Part shown: in pieces, positions 1-7,211 of the stretch
Position numbering within the stretch: position 1 is the stretch's first letter
Layout of the letters: every line of letters starts with the position of its first letter
Assembly (NCBI GenBank): GCA_013003465.1
Contig: JABDIZ010000081.1
Span: 1-7,211, forward strand
Direction of reading: 5' to 3'
DNA: 7,211 nt
DNA from: Rhodothermaceae bacterium
Lineage (GTDB): Bacteria > Bacteroidota > Rhodothermia > Rhodothermales > Rubricoccaceae
The notes under the pieces: model-generated
The model's input: only the letters and a program-made list of their open reading frames with translations
Told to the model about the DNA's origin: nothing
Databases searched by the model: none
Program-made: the position numbers and the translations under genes

Positions 1-1233
1 GTACTGGGTCGAGCGTTCGATCACGTCGTCCTGGAGGCGAGCGAACGGCTCGATGGTGCCCGAGAGGTAGCGGTTGAAGAGGTAGGGTTGACGGAGCGAG
101 AGGCGGGCCTCGTACGCAATCTGCGGATCCTGCGCCACGACGCCGAGACCGGTCTGCGCCTGCAGCGAGGCGGTGAAGGCGCGCGCGCCGCCGAAAAAGT
201 TGCGATGCGTCCACTGCGTCCGCGCCGTCGCGCCGCCCGCCGAAGTGTAGCCCGTAAAGCCGGTGATGCTCCGGGCCGGGCCCTCGCGGACGAGCACGCG
301 GATGCCCACGAGCGAGTCGGCGGGCTGGCTCAGCGAATCGCTGATGCTCACGGCGGCGAGCTGAAACAGGTTGAGCCCGAACACCTGCCGTTGCCCCTCC
401 GTCAACTCGGACTGGTCGAACGGTTCTCCTTCCGCAAAGGGCAACTCGCGCCGGACCACGACGGGATTGACGGACTCGGCGCCCTCCACGAAAATCTGTC
501 CGTAGCGCGCCTGTGGCCCCGCGTTCATCTTGATGCGGATATCGGCCTCCAGTGCTACCGAGTCCACGCGTGACTCAGCCGAGACATCGGCGAAGGCGTA
601 GCCGCGCTCGCGGAGCCAGCCGAGCGTCTGGTCCTGCAGTTGGACGAGCCGGAACGCGTCGAGGCGCTCGCCTTGCTGCAACGCCGTCCGGTCGCGGAAG
701 CGGCGCCACGCGGGCTGCAAGGCTGGCGCGAGTTGCTCTCCGGCGGGGGGGCCGCCCGGACCCACGAAGGTCAAGCTGTCGATGACGAGTGGTGGACCCT
801 CGCGGATGGTGAAGAGCACCGCCACATCATTGCTCGTGCTGTCATAGCGCACGAGATAGTCCGCGGAGGCGCGGGGAAAGCCCTGGCGCTGGTAGTAGCG
901 CTCCAGGCGCACCCGATCCTTCTGCAACTCGATCGCGTTGAACGGATAGACGCCGGGCTTCCCGAAGAGGGGAATGACCGACGCGAGCGGTCTGCGCCAG
1001 CCGGTCTCGAAGAAGCCCGGGGCGGCCGTGGCGATCTGCAGCTCGAGCTGCGCAGGCTCCAGCGTCTGCGAATCCACGAAGCGAAAGCCGAGGTCGGCGA
1101 CGGTCGTCGAGTCGTTGATCAGGTAGACGGAGTCCTGCGCACGCGCCGACGTGCAGGCCAGCAGGCCCACCGTCCCACCGACGAACAACACGAGGGCGCC
1201 GAACAGAGAGCGACAGGTGGACCGCAAGCGCAC
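1..1233 (-). CDS. TamA/BamA-like Omp85 outer-membrane assembly protein, C-terminus cut off by window edge
   Basis: Omp85 proteins insert or export proteins at the outer membrane through periplasmic POTRA repeats and a C-terminal beta-barrel. The reading frame is open from the left edge to a stop at 1303-1305; 411 residues are visible. The only plausible start is GTG at 1231-1233. It gives a basic n-region (VRLR) and a hydrophobic stretch at about residues 10-26, then LLAC (24-27) and ARA (30-32) just before QDSVYL. Residues about 40-330 look like three or four POTRA repeats; one ends in the typical VLFTIREGPP near 138-147 and another precedes VREGPARS. From about residue 330 comes barrel-like sequence: RNFFGG near 345, then LSLRQPYLFNRYLSG. 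The POTRA region is closer in length to TamA (three POTRAs) than to five-POTRA BamA. It lies 69 bases after the YihY-type gene on the same strand, so co-transcription is possible. No Shine-Dalgarno is visible. Family call is firm; TamA versus BamA versus lipidated TamL is open. Confidence 0.87.
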   Translation of the reverse strand, partial: MRLRSTCRSLFGALVLFVGGTVGLLACTSARAQDSVYLINDSTTVADLGFRFVDSQTLEPAQLELQIATAAPGFFETGWRRPLASVIPLFGKPGVYPFNAIELQKDRVRLERYYQRQGFPRASADYLVRYDSTSNDVAVLFTIREGPPLVIDSLTFVGPGGPPAGEQLAPALQPAWRRFRDRTALQQGERLDAFRLVQLQDQTLGWLRERGYAFADVSAESRVDSVALEADIRIKMNAGPQARYGQIFVEGAESVNPVVVRRELPFAEGEPFDQSELTEGQRQVFGLNLFQLAAVSISDSLSQPADSLVGIRVLVREGPARSITGFTGYTSAGGATARTQWTHRNFFGGARAFTASLQAQTGLGVVAQDPQIAYEARLSLRQPYLFNRYLSGTIEPFARLQDDVIERSTQY

Positions 1234-1239
1234 GGACGT

Positions 1240-1267
1240 GAAGAGGGGAAGGGAAAGGGAGAAAGGA
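1240..1267 (-). other. 28-base uninterrupted pyrimidine tract upstream of the Omp85 start
   Basis: Read on the gene strand, every base from 1267 to 1240 is C or T, ending six bases before the GTG start. No Shine-Dalgarno is present. Pyrimidine-rich leaders can bind ribosomal protein S1, so this may be part of the translation start region; that role is inference. A long homopurine/homopyrimidine run can also form non-B DNA. Confidence 0.5.
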
Positions 1268-1302
1268 CCGCAAGGTACGTCGGTCAGAGTCTGCTGCGAA
1301 GG

Positions 1303-2448
1303 CTAGGATTCCGGTGCGGCCTCACGGACCTCGGTAGTCTCGGACGACATAGGGGCGCCTTGATGAGGTTGAACGCCGAGGGCCTCCATCGTGGTTAGCG
1401 GGGCGGCTGCCGAGGCGATGGACGCGCCATCGCCTCGAGGGCGCGCGGCGTCGAGGGCCACCGGGGCCGGGGCCTTCAGGTTGGGGCGGGCCGTCCGCCA
1501 GAGGCGCCGGAGGGCCGAGCGCCGTGGCCAGTGCCGCTGCTCGTGCAGCGAGGCCACCATCGCGCCGATGACGAGCGTCAGGCCCGACAGGTAGACCCAG
1601 AAGACGAGCACGAGGATGAGCCCGAACACGCCGCCGAGGCCCCCGAGGGGGCCGCTCTCGTCCTGACTCGCGTAGCGGTCGAAGCCGCCAAAAGTGCGCG
1701 CGTAGAACGTGAAGCCGTTCTTGGCGACCTCGAAGAGGAGCGCCGTCACCGTCGCCCCGAGCAGGGCGCTGCGCTTGGGTGGGCGCGGGCGTGGCACGAA
1801 GTAGAACAGCTGCCCGAACATCGCCACCGAGAGCAGCCACGGCACCACGAGGGTGAGCGTGCGCGTGACGAAGGCCCAGCCCCGCTCCATCAGATCGGCG
1901 TTCAGACCGACCCCGCTCGCCCAGTCGGAGGTTTGCACGCTCAGCGTGTTGACGGCAAACGTGAGGCCGAAGGAGAGCAGGAAGAGCAGGCCCACCTGCG
2001 CCGCCATCCGCAGGTCGAAGAGGTAGCCCTTCGGAATCGAGCGCAGGTTGTGGCGGTCTCGGCCCATCGCTTGGCCCACCACGTAGCGGACCGTCCCGAG
2101 GAACGTGATGATGGTTGCGATGAAAAAGAGCGAGGCCAGCACGGTGAGCGCGCCCGACGCCTTCTGCAATTCGAACACGAGCTGGATCAGTTGCTCGCTC
2201 TGGTTGGGAGGCAGGAACGTTCGCAGGTACCGGGCGACGTTCTCGAAGGGGTTCGGTTGCCGCAGAATGAGACCGAAGACGCCGGTTGCCAGCAGGATCA
2301 GCGGCAGCAGCGTGACGAGCCCCTTGAAGGCGATGGCCTGGCACCACAGCGGCACCGGGTTCGAGAAGAGCCGCTTCGTCAGCCCGCCCAGGTAGTACCG
2401 GGGCACGCTGAGCGTCGAGTTCAGACGACGGCGGGCGTGGGCAAGCAT
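1303..2448 (-). CDS. YihY/BrkB-family inner-membrane protein
   Basis: A 381-residue polytopic membrane protein of the YihY (virulence factor BrkB) family. Members were once annotated as ribonuclease BN, now regarded as an error; their molecular role is not settled. I see about six hydrophobic segments, near residues 41-63, 100-122, 148-168, 192-216, 226-250 and 272-300. Family-type motifs are QAIAFKGLVTLLPL (37-50), the early loop and helix that define the family, and RSALLGATVTALLFEVAKNGFTFYAR (about 226-251, a run longer than shown in most motif descriptions), followed by a Gly-rich segment and VFWVYLSGLTLVIGAMVASL (282-301). After the last helix, residues 303-381 form a hydrophilic Arg/Ala/Pro-rich tail, probably cytoplasmic and poorly conserved. 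The ATG at 2446-2448 gives a short basic N-terminus and no recognisable Shine-Dalgarno. It lies 149 bases after clpX and 69 bases before the Omp85 gene, which shares its strand. Family call is firm, function unknown. Confidence 0.9.
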   Translation of the reverse strand: MLAHARRRLNSTLSVPRYYLGGLTKRLFSNPVPLWCQAIAFKGLVTLLPLILLATGVFGLILRQPNPFENVARYLRTFLPPNQSEQLIQLVFELQKASGALTVLASLFFIATIITFLGTVRYVVGQAMGRDRHNLRSIPKGYLFDLRMAAQVGLLFLLSFGLTFAVNTLSVQTSDWASGVGLNADLMERGWAFVTRTLTLVVPWLLSVAMFGQLFYFVPRPRPPKRSALLGATVTALLFEVAKNGFTFYARTFGGFDRYASQDESGPLGGLGGVFGLILVLVFWVYLSGLTLVIGAMVASLHEQRHWPRRSALRRLWRTARPNLKAPAPVALDAARPRGDGASIASAAAPLTTMEALGVQPHQGAPMSSETTEVREAAPES

Positions 2449-2473
2449 AGCGACGAAGAGGGCCGAACGGCCG

Positions 2474-2490
2474 GAAAACTACGGCTTATA
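2474..2490 (-). promoter_or_regulatory. possible promoter -10/-7 elements for the YihY-type gene
   Basis: On the minus strand, TATAAG (2490-2485) resembles a sigma-70 -10 box, and TAGTTTTC (2481-2474) matches the Bacteroidota -7 consensus TAnnTTTG except at the last base. They lie about 25-40 bases before the ATG. I could not place a convincing -35 or -33 element at the right spacing, so this is tentative. Confidence 0.25.
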
Positions 2491-2519
2491 CGCGAGACAC
2501 CCTGGACGGTCCCGTTTTC

Positions 2520-2569
2520 AAAAGAAAGGAAAGAAGGGCGGCGGCGTGCCTGGCTCTTCTCTCTTTCCT
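2520..2569 (-). terminator. possible terminator hairpin downstream of clpX
   Basis: Beginning 28 bases after the clpX stop, the minus strand carries a purine arm AGGAAAGAGAGAAG (2569-2556), a 19-base GC-rich loop, and a pyrimidine arm CTTCTTTCCTTTCT (2536-2523) followed by TTTG. The arms pair over 14 positions with one A-C mismatch and two G-U pairs. The pairing is A-U rich and the loop is large, so it is weaker than a classic intrinsic terminator. Its position right after a stop and before the next gene supports the call. Confidence 0.4.
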
Positions 2570-2597
2570 GTCCCGCCTTTCTCGCTTCTCCCTTTGC

Positions 2598-3878
<1,281 letters not shown>

Positions 3879-3949
3879 GAGATACGTACGTGCGCGCCGC
3901 GCTAAGTAATCGAATCGGCAGCAGAGATGCAATGGTTAAGGCGAAGAAG

Positions 3950-3965
3950 CCGCGCCTCGGCGCGG
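3950..3965 (+). other. GC hairpin 1 in the methyltransferase leader
   Basis: CCGCGC (3950-3955) and GCGCGG (3960-3965) are perfect reverse complements around the four-base loop CTCG. That is a six-pair all-GC stem, 62 bases before the chosen start. It may be structural in the mRNA leader or simply a by-product of high GC. Confidence 0.4.
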
Positions 3966-4004
3966 GAAGAGGCGGTGAAACTAGGCCCCGGACGGATCGC
4001 GCAG

Positions 4005-4017
4005 CCGCCTTCGGCGG
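4005..4017 (+). other. GC hairpin 2 next to the methyltransferase ribosome-binding site
   Basis: CCGCC (4005-4009) pairs with GGCGG (4013-4017) around the three-base loop TTC. The stem ends two bases before the purine-rich GAGGG, so it could affect ribosome access. The tight loop and short stem make a functional role uncertain. Confidence 0.35.
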
Positions 4018-4019
4018 TA

Positions 4020-4024
4020 GAGGG
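4020..4024 (+). promoter_or_regulatory. Shine-Dalgarno-like GAGGG deciding the methyltransferase start
   Basis: GAGGG ends three bases before ATG 4028 and six bases before the adjacent ATG 4031. Spacing slightly favours 4031, but both give essentially the same protein. It is the only Shine-Dalgarno-like motif at any visible start in this window and argues against the upstream in-frame ATGs at 3890 and 3932. Confidence 0.45.
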
Positions 4025-4027
4025 CGG

Positions 4028-5026
4028 ATGATGGCTTCCTCCACTGCTACGTTTCCGCTGACGCTGCCCGCCGCTTTCACCGAGCGGCTCGCTCGCATTA
4101 TCCCGCCGGAGCACCTCGATTCCGTGTTCGCGACCTTCGCTGCGCCGCACGCCGTGGGGTTCCGCATCAACACGCTCAAGGCCTCGGCCGAAGCCGTGCT
4201 GGCCCGGCTGGCTGACGAAGGGCTCCGGGTGGAGCCCGTCCCCGGCGTCCCCGGCGCCTCCATGGTGAGCGCCGACCAGCGGCCCGCGCTGCTCGCCTCG
4301 CTGCCCTACGCGGAGGGGCTCGTCTACGTCCAGAACGTGTCGAGCCAGCTTCCGCCTCTCGCGCTCGATCCGCGGCCGGGTGAGCGGGTGCTCGATCTCT
4401 GCGCCGCGCCAGGCTCCAAAACGCGGCAACTCGCCTGCCTGATCCAGGACGAGGGCGAGATCGTCGCTATCGAGAAGGTGCGCGACCGATTTTACAAGCT
4501 GCGTTCCAACCTCGCCGAGCAGGGCGCTGCGTGCGTGCTGCCCGTGCTGGCCTCCGGCGCGGCCTACTGGCACCGCGAGGCCGAGGCCTTCGACCGCGTG
4601 CTCGTGGACGTGCCGTGCTCTACGGAGGGCCGCTTCCGGGTGGCCGAACCCGAGACGACGCGCTACTGGAGTCTGCGCAAGATCAAGGAGATGCAGGCCA
4701 AGCAGCGCAAGCTGCTCTTCTCGGGCATCCAGGCGCTCAAGCCCGGCGGCACGCTCGTCTACTCGACCTGCACGTTCGCACCGGAGGAGAACGAGGCCGT
4801 GCTCGACAAGGCGCTCCGCACCTTCGGCGAGGCCATCGAGGTCGTAGACGCCGAGTTGCCCGCTACAGGGCCGGTAGCCGCCGCGACGCAGCCAGGCCTG
4901 ACCGAGTGGAACGGGCGCACGTTCGATCCGCAGGTGGCCCAGACGCGCCGTGTCCTCCCCGACGGGTTGCTTGAAGCCTTCTTCGTCGCCCGGCTCGTCA
5001 AGCACACCAGCACGCTCCGCAACTAA
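4028..5026 (+). CDS. RsmB/NOP2-family SAM-dependent RNA cytosine-5 methyltransferase
   Basis: This family transfers a methyl group from S-adenosylmethionine to C5 of cytosine in rRNA or tRNA, using two cysteines. In the 332-residue product (numbered from ATG 4028) I see RINTLK (46-51) in the N-terminal domain, the SAM loop DLCAAPGSKT (123-132), motif IV DVPCS with Cys197, and motif VI YSTCTF with the nucleophile Cys248 followed by PEENE. The ending FFVARLVK is family-like. The opening FPLTLPAAFTERL resembles the RsmF (YebU) branch, but the protein is much shorter than E. coli RsmF (479 residues) and lacks its C-terminal RNA-binding extension. The RNA target cannot be read from sequence; 16S rRNA or tRNA are both possible. 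In-frame ATGs at 3890 and 3932 would add a basic Gly/Arg-rich leader. I prefer 4028 because FP...F sits near the start in RsmF and a GAGGG lies just upstream. It is divergent from clpX and convergent with the M36 peptidase gene. Confidence 0.92.
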   Translation: MMASSTATFPLTLPAAFTERLARIIPPEHLDSVFATFAAPHAVGFRINTLKASAEAVLARLADEGLRVEPVPGVPGASMVSADQRPALLASLPYAEGLVYVQNVSSQLPPLALDPRPGERVLDLCAAPGSKTRQLACLIQDEGEIVAIEKVRDRFYKLRSNLAEQGAACVLPVLASGAAYWHREAEAFDRVLVDVPCSTEGRFRVAEPETTRYWSLRKIKEMQAKQRKLLFSGIQALKPGGTLVYSTCTFAPEENEAVLDKALRTFGEAIEVVDAELPATGPVAAATQPGLTEWNGRTFDPQVAQTRRVLPDGLLEAFFVARLVKHTSTLRN

Positions 5027-5044
5027 GCATGGTCTCTTCGATAC

Positions 5045-5080
5045 AAGCGCCCCCACCGGATCAGTCCGGCGGGGGCGCTT
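5045..5080. terminator. strong hairpin between convergent genes, probable bidirectional terminator
   Basis: The left arm (5045-5060) and right arm (5065-5080) pair as ten base pairs (AAGCGCCCCC with GGGGGCGCTT), one A-C mismatch, then five pairs (CCGGA with TCCGG) around the loop TCAG. It starts 18 bases after the methyltransferase stop and lies 21 bases past the M36 stop on the other strand. No T-run follows on either strand, but the AA/TT ends and position fit a shared terminator. Confidence 0.75.
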
Positions 5081-5101
5081 CGCTGTGCGCGTAGTCGGAC
5101 G

Positions 5102-7211
5102 CTACCTGAGCAGCGTCAGGCGTTCGGAGGCCGTGAAGGTCTCGCCGGTCACGCGGTAGGTGTAGATGCCACTGGCGAGGCGTGCGCCGTCAATCGCGAA
5201 TTGATGACGCGTGCCGGTGGCGAGCGGGCCGTCGTGGAGCAGCGCCACGCGGCGGCCGAGCGTATCGAACACTTCGATGCGGACAGCCTGTGGCTCGCCG
5301 ATCTCCAGCGTGAACTGCGCCGAGCCGCTGAACGGGTTCGGGTAGGCTGCCGAGAGCACGTAGGTCTCCGGCTCCACGCCTGTGGCTTCATTCGCCACGC
5401 CGACGGGGAGGCTGAAGTCCTCCGTGCCGTCCGTGACACTAGCGGAACTGCCCTGGTCAGCCTCGGCACCGAGGCCGCGCCGGGCAAAGGCCTGCCAGAT
5501 GATGTTCGAGTGGGCGCCGCCGTAGAGCAGCGTGTCCGCAGCGAGGATGCCGTCTCGGCCGTCCACGAAGCCCGGTGAGCACGGCTGCAGTTTCATGCCC
5601 TCCGTCACGAGGTTGAGCGCGATCTGATTGCCCGCGCCGCCGTCGGCGTCGTAGAGGTCGGCGCTGTAGCCGTGCGCCGCGATCAGGTCCCACGTCATCT
5701 CCCACAGCATCGTAGACCACACCGTGCCTACTCCGTGCGGCACGGAAACGGAGCCGATATCCCCGTAGGTGAGGTTGTTGACCGCAAAGGAGGTCGAATA
5801 CGGGGCCGGGCGAATACCAGTCCCCTCGGTATCCTCAAAGATGAGGTAGGTGGCAATGCCACGCGGCTGCTCGGCCGTGTCGCCGGGCTGCTGGGTGAGC
5901 ATGAGGCCGTAGTAGTCGCTCCAGCCTTCGCCCATCTGCTCCATGTTGCCGAGACAACCCGCGGCACTCGGCCCTCCGGTGAGGCGGTTGGAGATGCCGT
6001 GCGTGTACTCATGGAGGATGACGCCGTTGTCCAGGTCGGAGTCGCGGAAGATAGTGCCCTCTTCCATGGTCACCGTCACGCCGGGCGAGTTACCGCGCAT
6101 GGCCAGCCCTGAACTCCGAGCGACGAACATGGCCGGGATGGTCGTGTCGTTAATGTTCGGAAATGCGGGGTCGGGCGACATGTTGAGGACGGCTTCACCA
6201 GGGCTATTGTTGCCGCACCCTTCTTCGTCCGGGAAGAAGCAGTTGTGGATGATCGCAGCGATGGCCCCAGCCTGCTGGGCATTGTAGACCTTCTGTACGA
6301 ACGAGCATTCACCGCGCCGGATCAGGGCAATCTTGCCCGCCACGTCTGCAGAGTTTGCAATGGGCTCGCAGGCGAGGAAGCCCCCATCAGCCTCCTCGGC
6401 GATCGCAACCTCGTCCATGATGGAAAATCCATCGGTGTCGCCCCAGTCCGGGGTGGTATCCCCTGCGACTTGCACTCCATGCGTGCGGGGTCCCGCGATG
6501 TTCGAGGGGGCATCAATCCGGAGGAGCGTTCCCGGGCTCCACCGGAACATTTGCATGCGCCCACTACCGCCGTCGGGCGGGGTACCAAAGTTGGCGTTGT
6601 CGATGCCGCTGCCGTCCTGGGCTTCGGCGAGGACGTGGTCGTTGCCGTTACCGCCGTTGCCAAAGTTGTTGTTCTGGAAGTTGCCAGCGGCCTCGTCGAA
6701 GCCGTACTGGTAGGTCACATCGTGAATGATGTTGTTCCAGTAGAACAGGTTGGTGATCGCCAACTCCTCGTAATCCTCCGGTTGTTCGGTATCGTCGAAG
6801 GGAAAATCGAAGGTGAGGCCTGCGCCCCCATCGGGGCTGAAGCCGGGGAGGTTGTTGGCATCGCGGTCCTCATAGGCGTATGCATTGTTGCCGCGCGTGA
6901 TCGTGTAGGTAGCGGACCCGGTGTCGTGCCAGCCGTTCGGCGAGGCCGTGGCATTGGCCGGATCGTTAGTCATGACCTGCGGGCCATGATTCGGGCTCTC
7001 CGCCGGGGAGGCGAAGACGTTGTAGCTCGGGCCACCGGCCGCTGCCATCGTCGGGAGGGCGGGGGCCACTGGAGCGAGGTCCGCAGCAGGCTGGTGGGCA
7101 GCGCGTGCCGCGGCGCTGAGCTGCGGCCACGTATCGTGGTCGGTCCAGCTGATTACTTCCAGCACCGTTCCTGTCATGGCGTCCACGCGGACATTCCACA
7201 TGGTACCCCGG
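5102..7211 (-). CDS. secreted M36 (fungalysin-type) zinc metallopeptidase with PA domain and T9SS type A tail, N-terminus beyond window edge
   Basis: A secreted zinc endopeptidase; the gene is open at the right edge. Numbering is from the internal Met at 7199-7201, giving 699 residues to the stop. The first residues (WNVRVDAMTGTVLE) look like the end of an M36 propeptide, so the signal peptide and most of the propeptide are missing. Residues about 117-222 match the family: DFPFD, NLFYWNNIIHD, GFDEAAGNFQ, AEAQDGSG and GRMQMFRW. A protease-associated (PA) domain is inserted at about 258-378 (GKIALIRRGECSF, AIIHNC), with cysteines 278, 299, 321 and 329 that could form disulfides. The active site is HEYTH (397-401; zinc ligands H397 and H401, catalytic E398), with the third ligand E425 in GEGWSD. 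Residues 614-699 (YPNPFSG ... GIYTYRV ... LTLLR) are a type A sorting domain that directs export through the type IX system; family knowledge says PorU then removes it. It is convergent with the methyltransferase gene. Confidence 0.95.
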   Translation of the reverse strand, partial: RGTMWNVRVDAMTGTVLEVISWTDHDTWPQLSAAARAAHQPAADLAPVAPALPTMAAAGGPSYNVFASPAESPNHGPQVMTNDPANATASPNGWHDTGSATYTITRGNNAYAYEDRDANNLPGFSPDGGAGLTFDFPFDDTEQPEDYEELAITNLFYWNNIIHDVTYQYGFDEAAGNFQNNNFGNGGNGNDHVLAEAQDGSGIDNANFGTPPDGGSGRMQMFRWSPGTLLRIDAPSNIAGPRTHGVQVAGDTTPDWGDTDGFSIMDEVAIAEEADGGFLACEPIANSADVAGKIALIRRGECSFVQKVYNAQQAGAIAAIIHNCFFPDEEGCGNNSPGEAVLNMSPDPAFPNINDTTIPAMFVARSSGLAMRGNSPGVTVTMEEGTIFRDSDLDNGVILHEYTHGISNRLTGGPSAAGCLGNMEQMGEGWSDYYGLMLTQQPGDTAEQPRGIATYLIFEDTEGTGIRPAPYSTSFAVNNLTYGDIGSVSVPHGVGTVWSTMLWEMTWDLIAAHGYSADLYDADGGAGNQIALNLVTEGMKLQPCSPGFVDGRDGILAADTLLYGGAHSNIIWQAFARRGLGAEADQGSSASVTDGTEDFSLPVGVANEATGVEPETYVLSAAYPNPFSGSAQFTLEIGEPQAVRIEVFDTLGRRVALLHDGPLATGTRHQFAIDGARLASGIYTYRVTGETFTASERLTLLR

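Larger units (their letters stand above)
3879..4027. promoter_or_regulatory. divergent control region between clpX and the RNA methyltransferase gene
   Basis: These 149 bases separate the chosen starts of two divergent genes, so promoters for both should lie here. The patch 3902-3945 is the most A+T-rich part of an otherwise very GC-rich gap and is the likeliest promoter core. I found no convincing -35/-10 pair on either strand. The half nearer the methyltransferase contains two GC hairpins, listed separately. Confidence 0.4.

Noticed and set aside
842..1273. Minus-strand open frame starting ATG at 1273, near the Omp85 start
   Set aside because: It is in a different frame from the Omp85 gene and gives Arg-rich sequence with no POTRA motif. 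The GTG frame gives a signal peptide and an unbroken POTRA-to-barrel sequence.
2461..2474. Short inverted repeat GGCC-GAAC-GGCC upstream of the YihY-type gene
   Set aside because: Four-base arms are expected by chance at this GC content and no second copy was seen, so I do not call an operator.
3902..5056. 384-residue open frame on the minus strand antisense to the methyltransferase
   Set aside because: The plus strand encodes an intact enzyme with all motifs, and the antisense product is low-complexity Arg/Gly/Leu/Glu-rich with no family signature. It would also overlap the clpX leader region.
6640..6690. Asn/Gly-rich repeat-like stretch in the M36 peptidase (NNNFGNGGNGND)
   Set aside because: It is the usual M36 family segment after GNFQ, not a repeat expansion.

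Overview
The window (7211 bases, clearly GC-rich) looks like ordinary chromosomal DNA of a Gram-negative bacterium from the Rhodothermota/Bacteroidota side of the tree. The pointers are an extracellular metallopeptidase ending in an 86-residue type IX secretion (T9SS) type A sorting domain, an Omp85 outer-membrane assembly protein, and starts that mostly lack a Shine-Dalgarno sequence. High GC combined with a T9SS tag suggests a Rhodothermus/Salinibacter/Rubricoccus-like lineage. That placement is inference from protein style, not a database result.

Layout: five protein genes fill almost everything. On the minus strand, read right to left from position 3878, are clpX (ATP-dependent unfoldase), a YihY/BrkB-family inner-membrane protein, and a TamA/BamA-like Omp85 protein that runs off the left edge. 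On the plus strand, divergent from clpX, is an RsmB/NOP2-family RNA m5C methyltransferase (about 4028-5026). Convergent with it, on the minus strand, is an M36 (fungalysin-type) secreted metallopeptidase with a PA domain and a T9SS tail, whose 5' end lies beyond the right edge.

The four gaps are short (69, 149, 149 and 75 bases). They hold a pyrimidine-only tract before the Omp85 start, a purine/pyrimidine hairpin that may terminate clpX, a divergent control region with two GC hairpins in the methyltransferase leader, and a strong hairpin between the convergent genes that can serve both.

Functionally the genes fall into cytoplasmic protein quality control (ClpX), RNA modification (methyltransferase), envelope biogenesis (YihY protein and Omp85) and secreted proteolysis (M36). 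I see no mobile element, CRISPR array, tRNA, rRNA, toxin-antitoxin or defence cassette. I found no undescribed system here. The most useful leads are the possible lipoprotein (TamL-like) nature of the Omp85 protein and the structured leader with a doubtful start of the methyltransferase.
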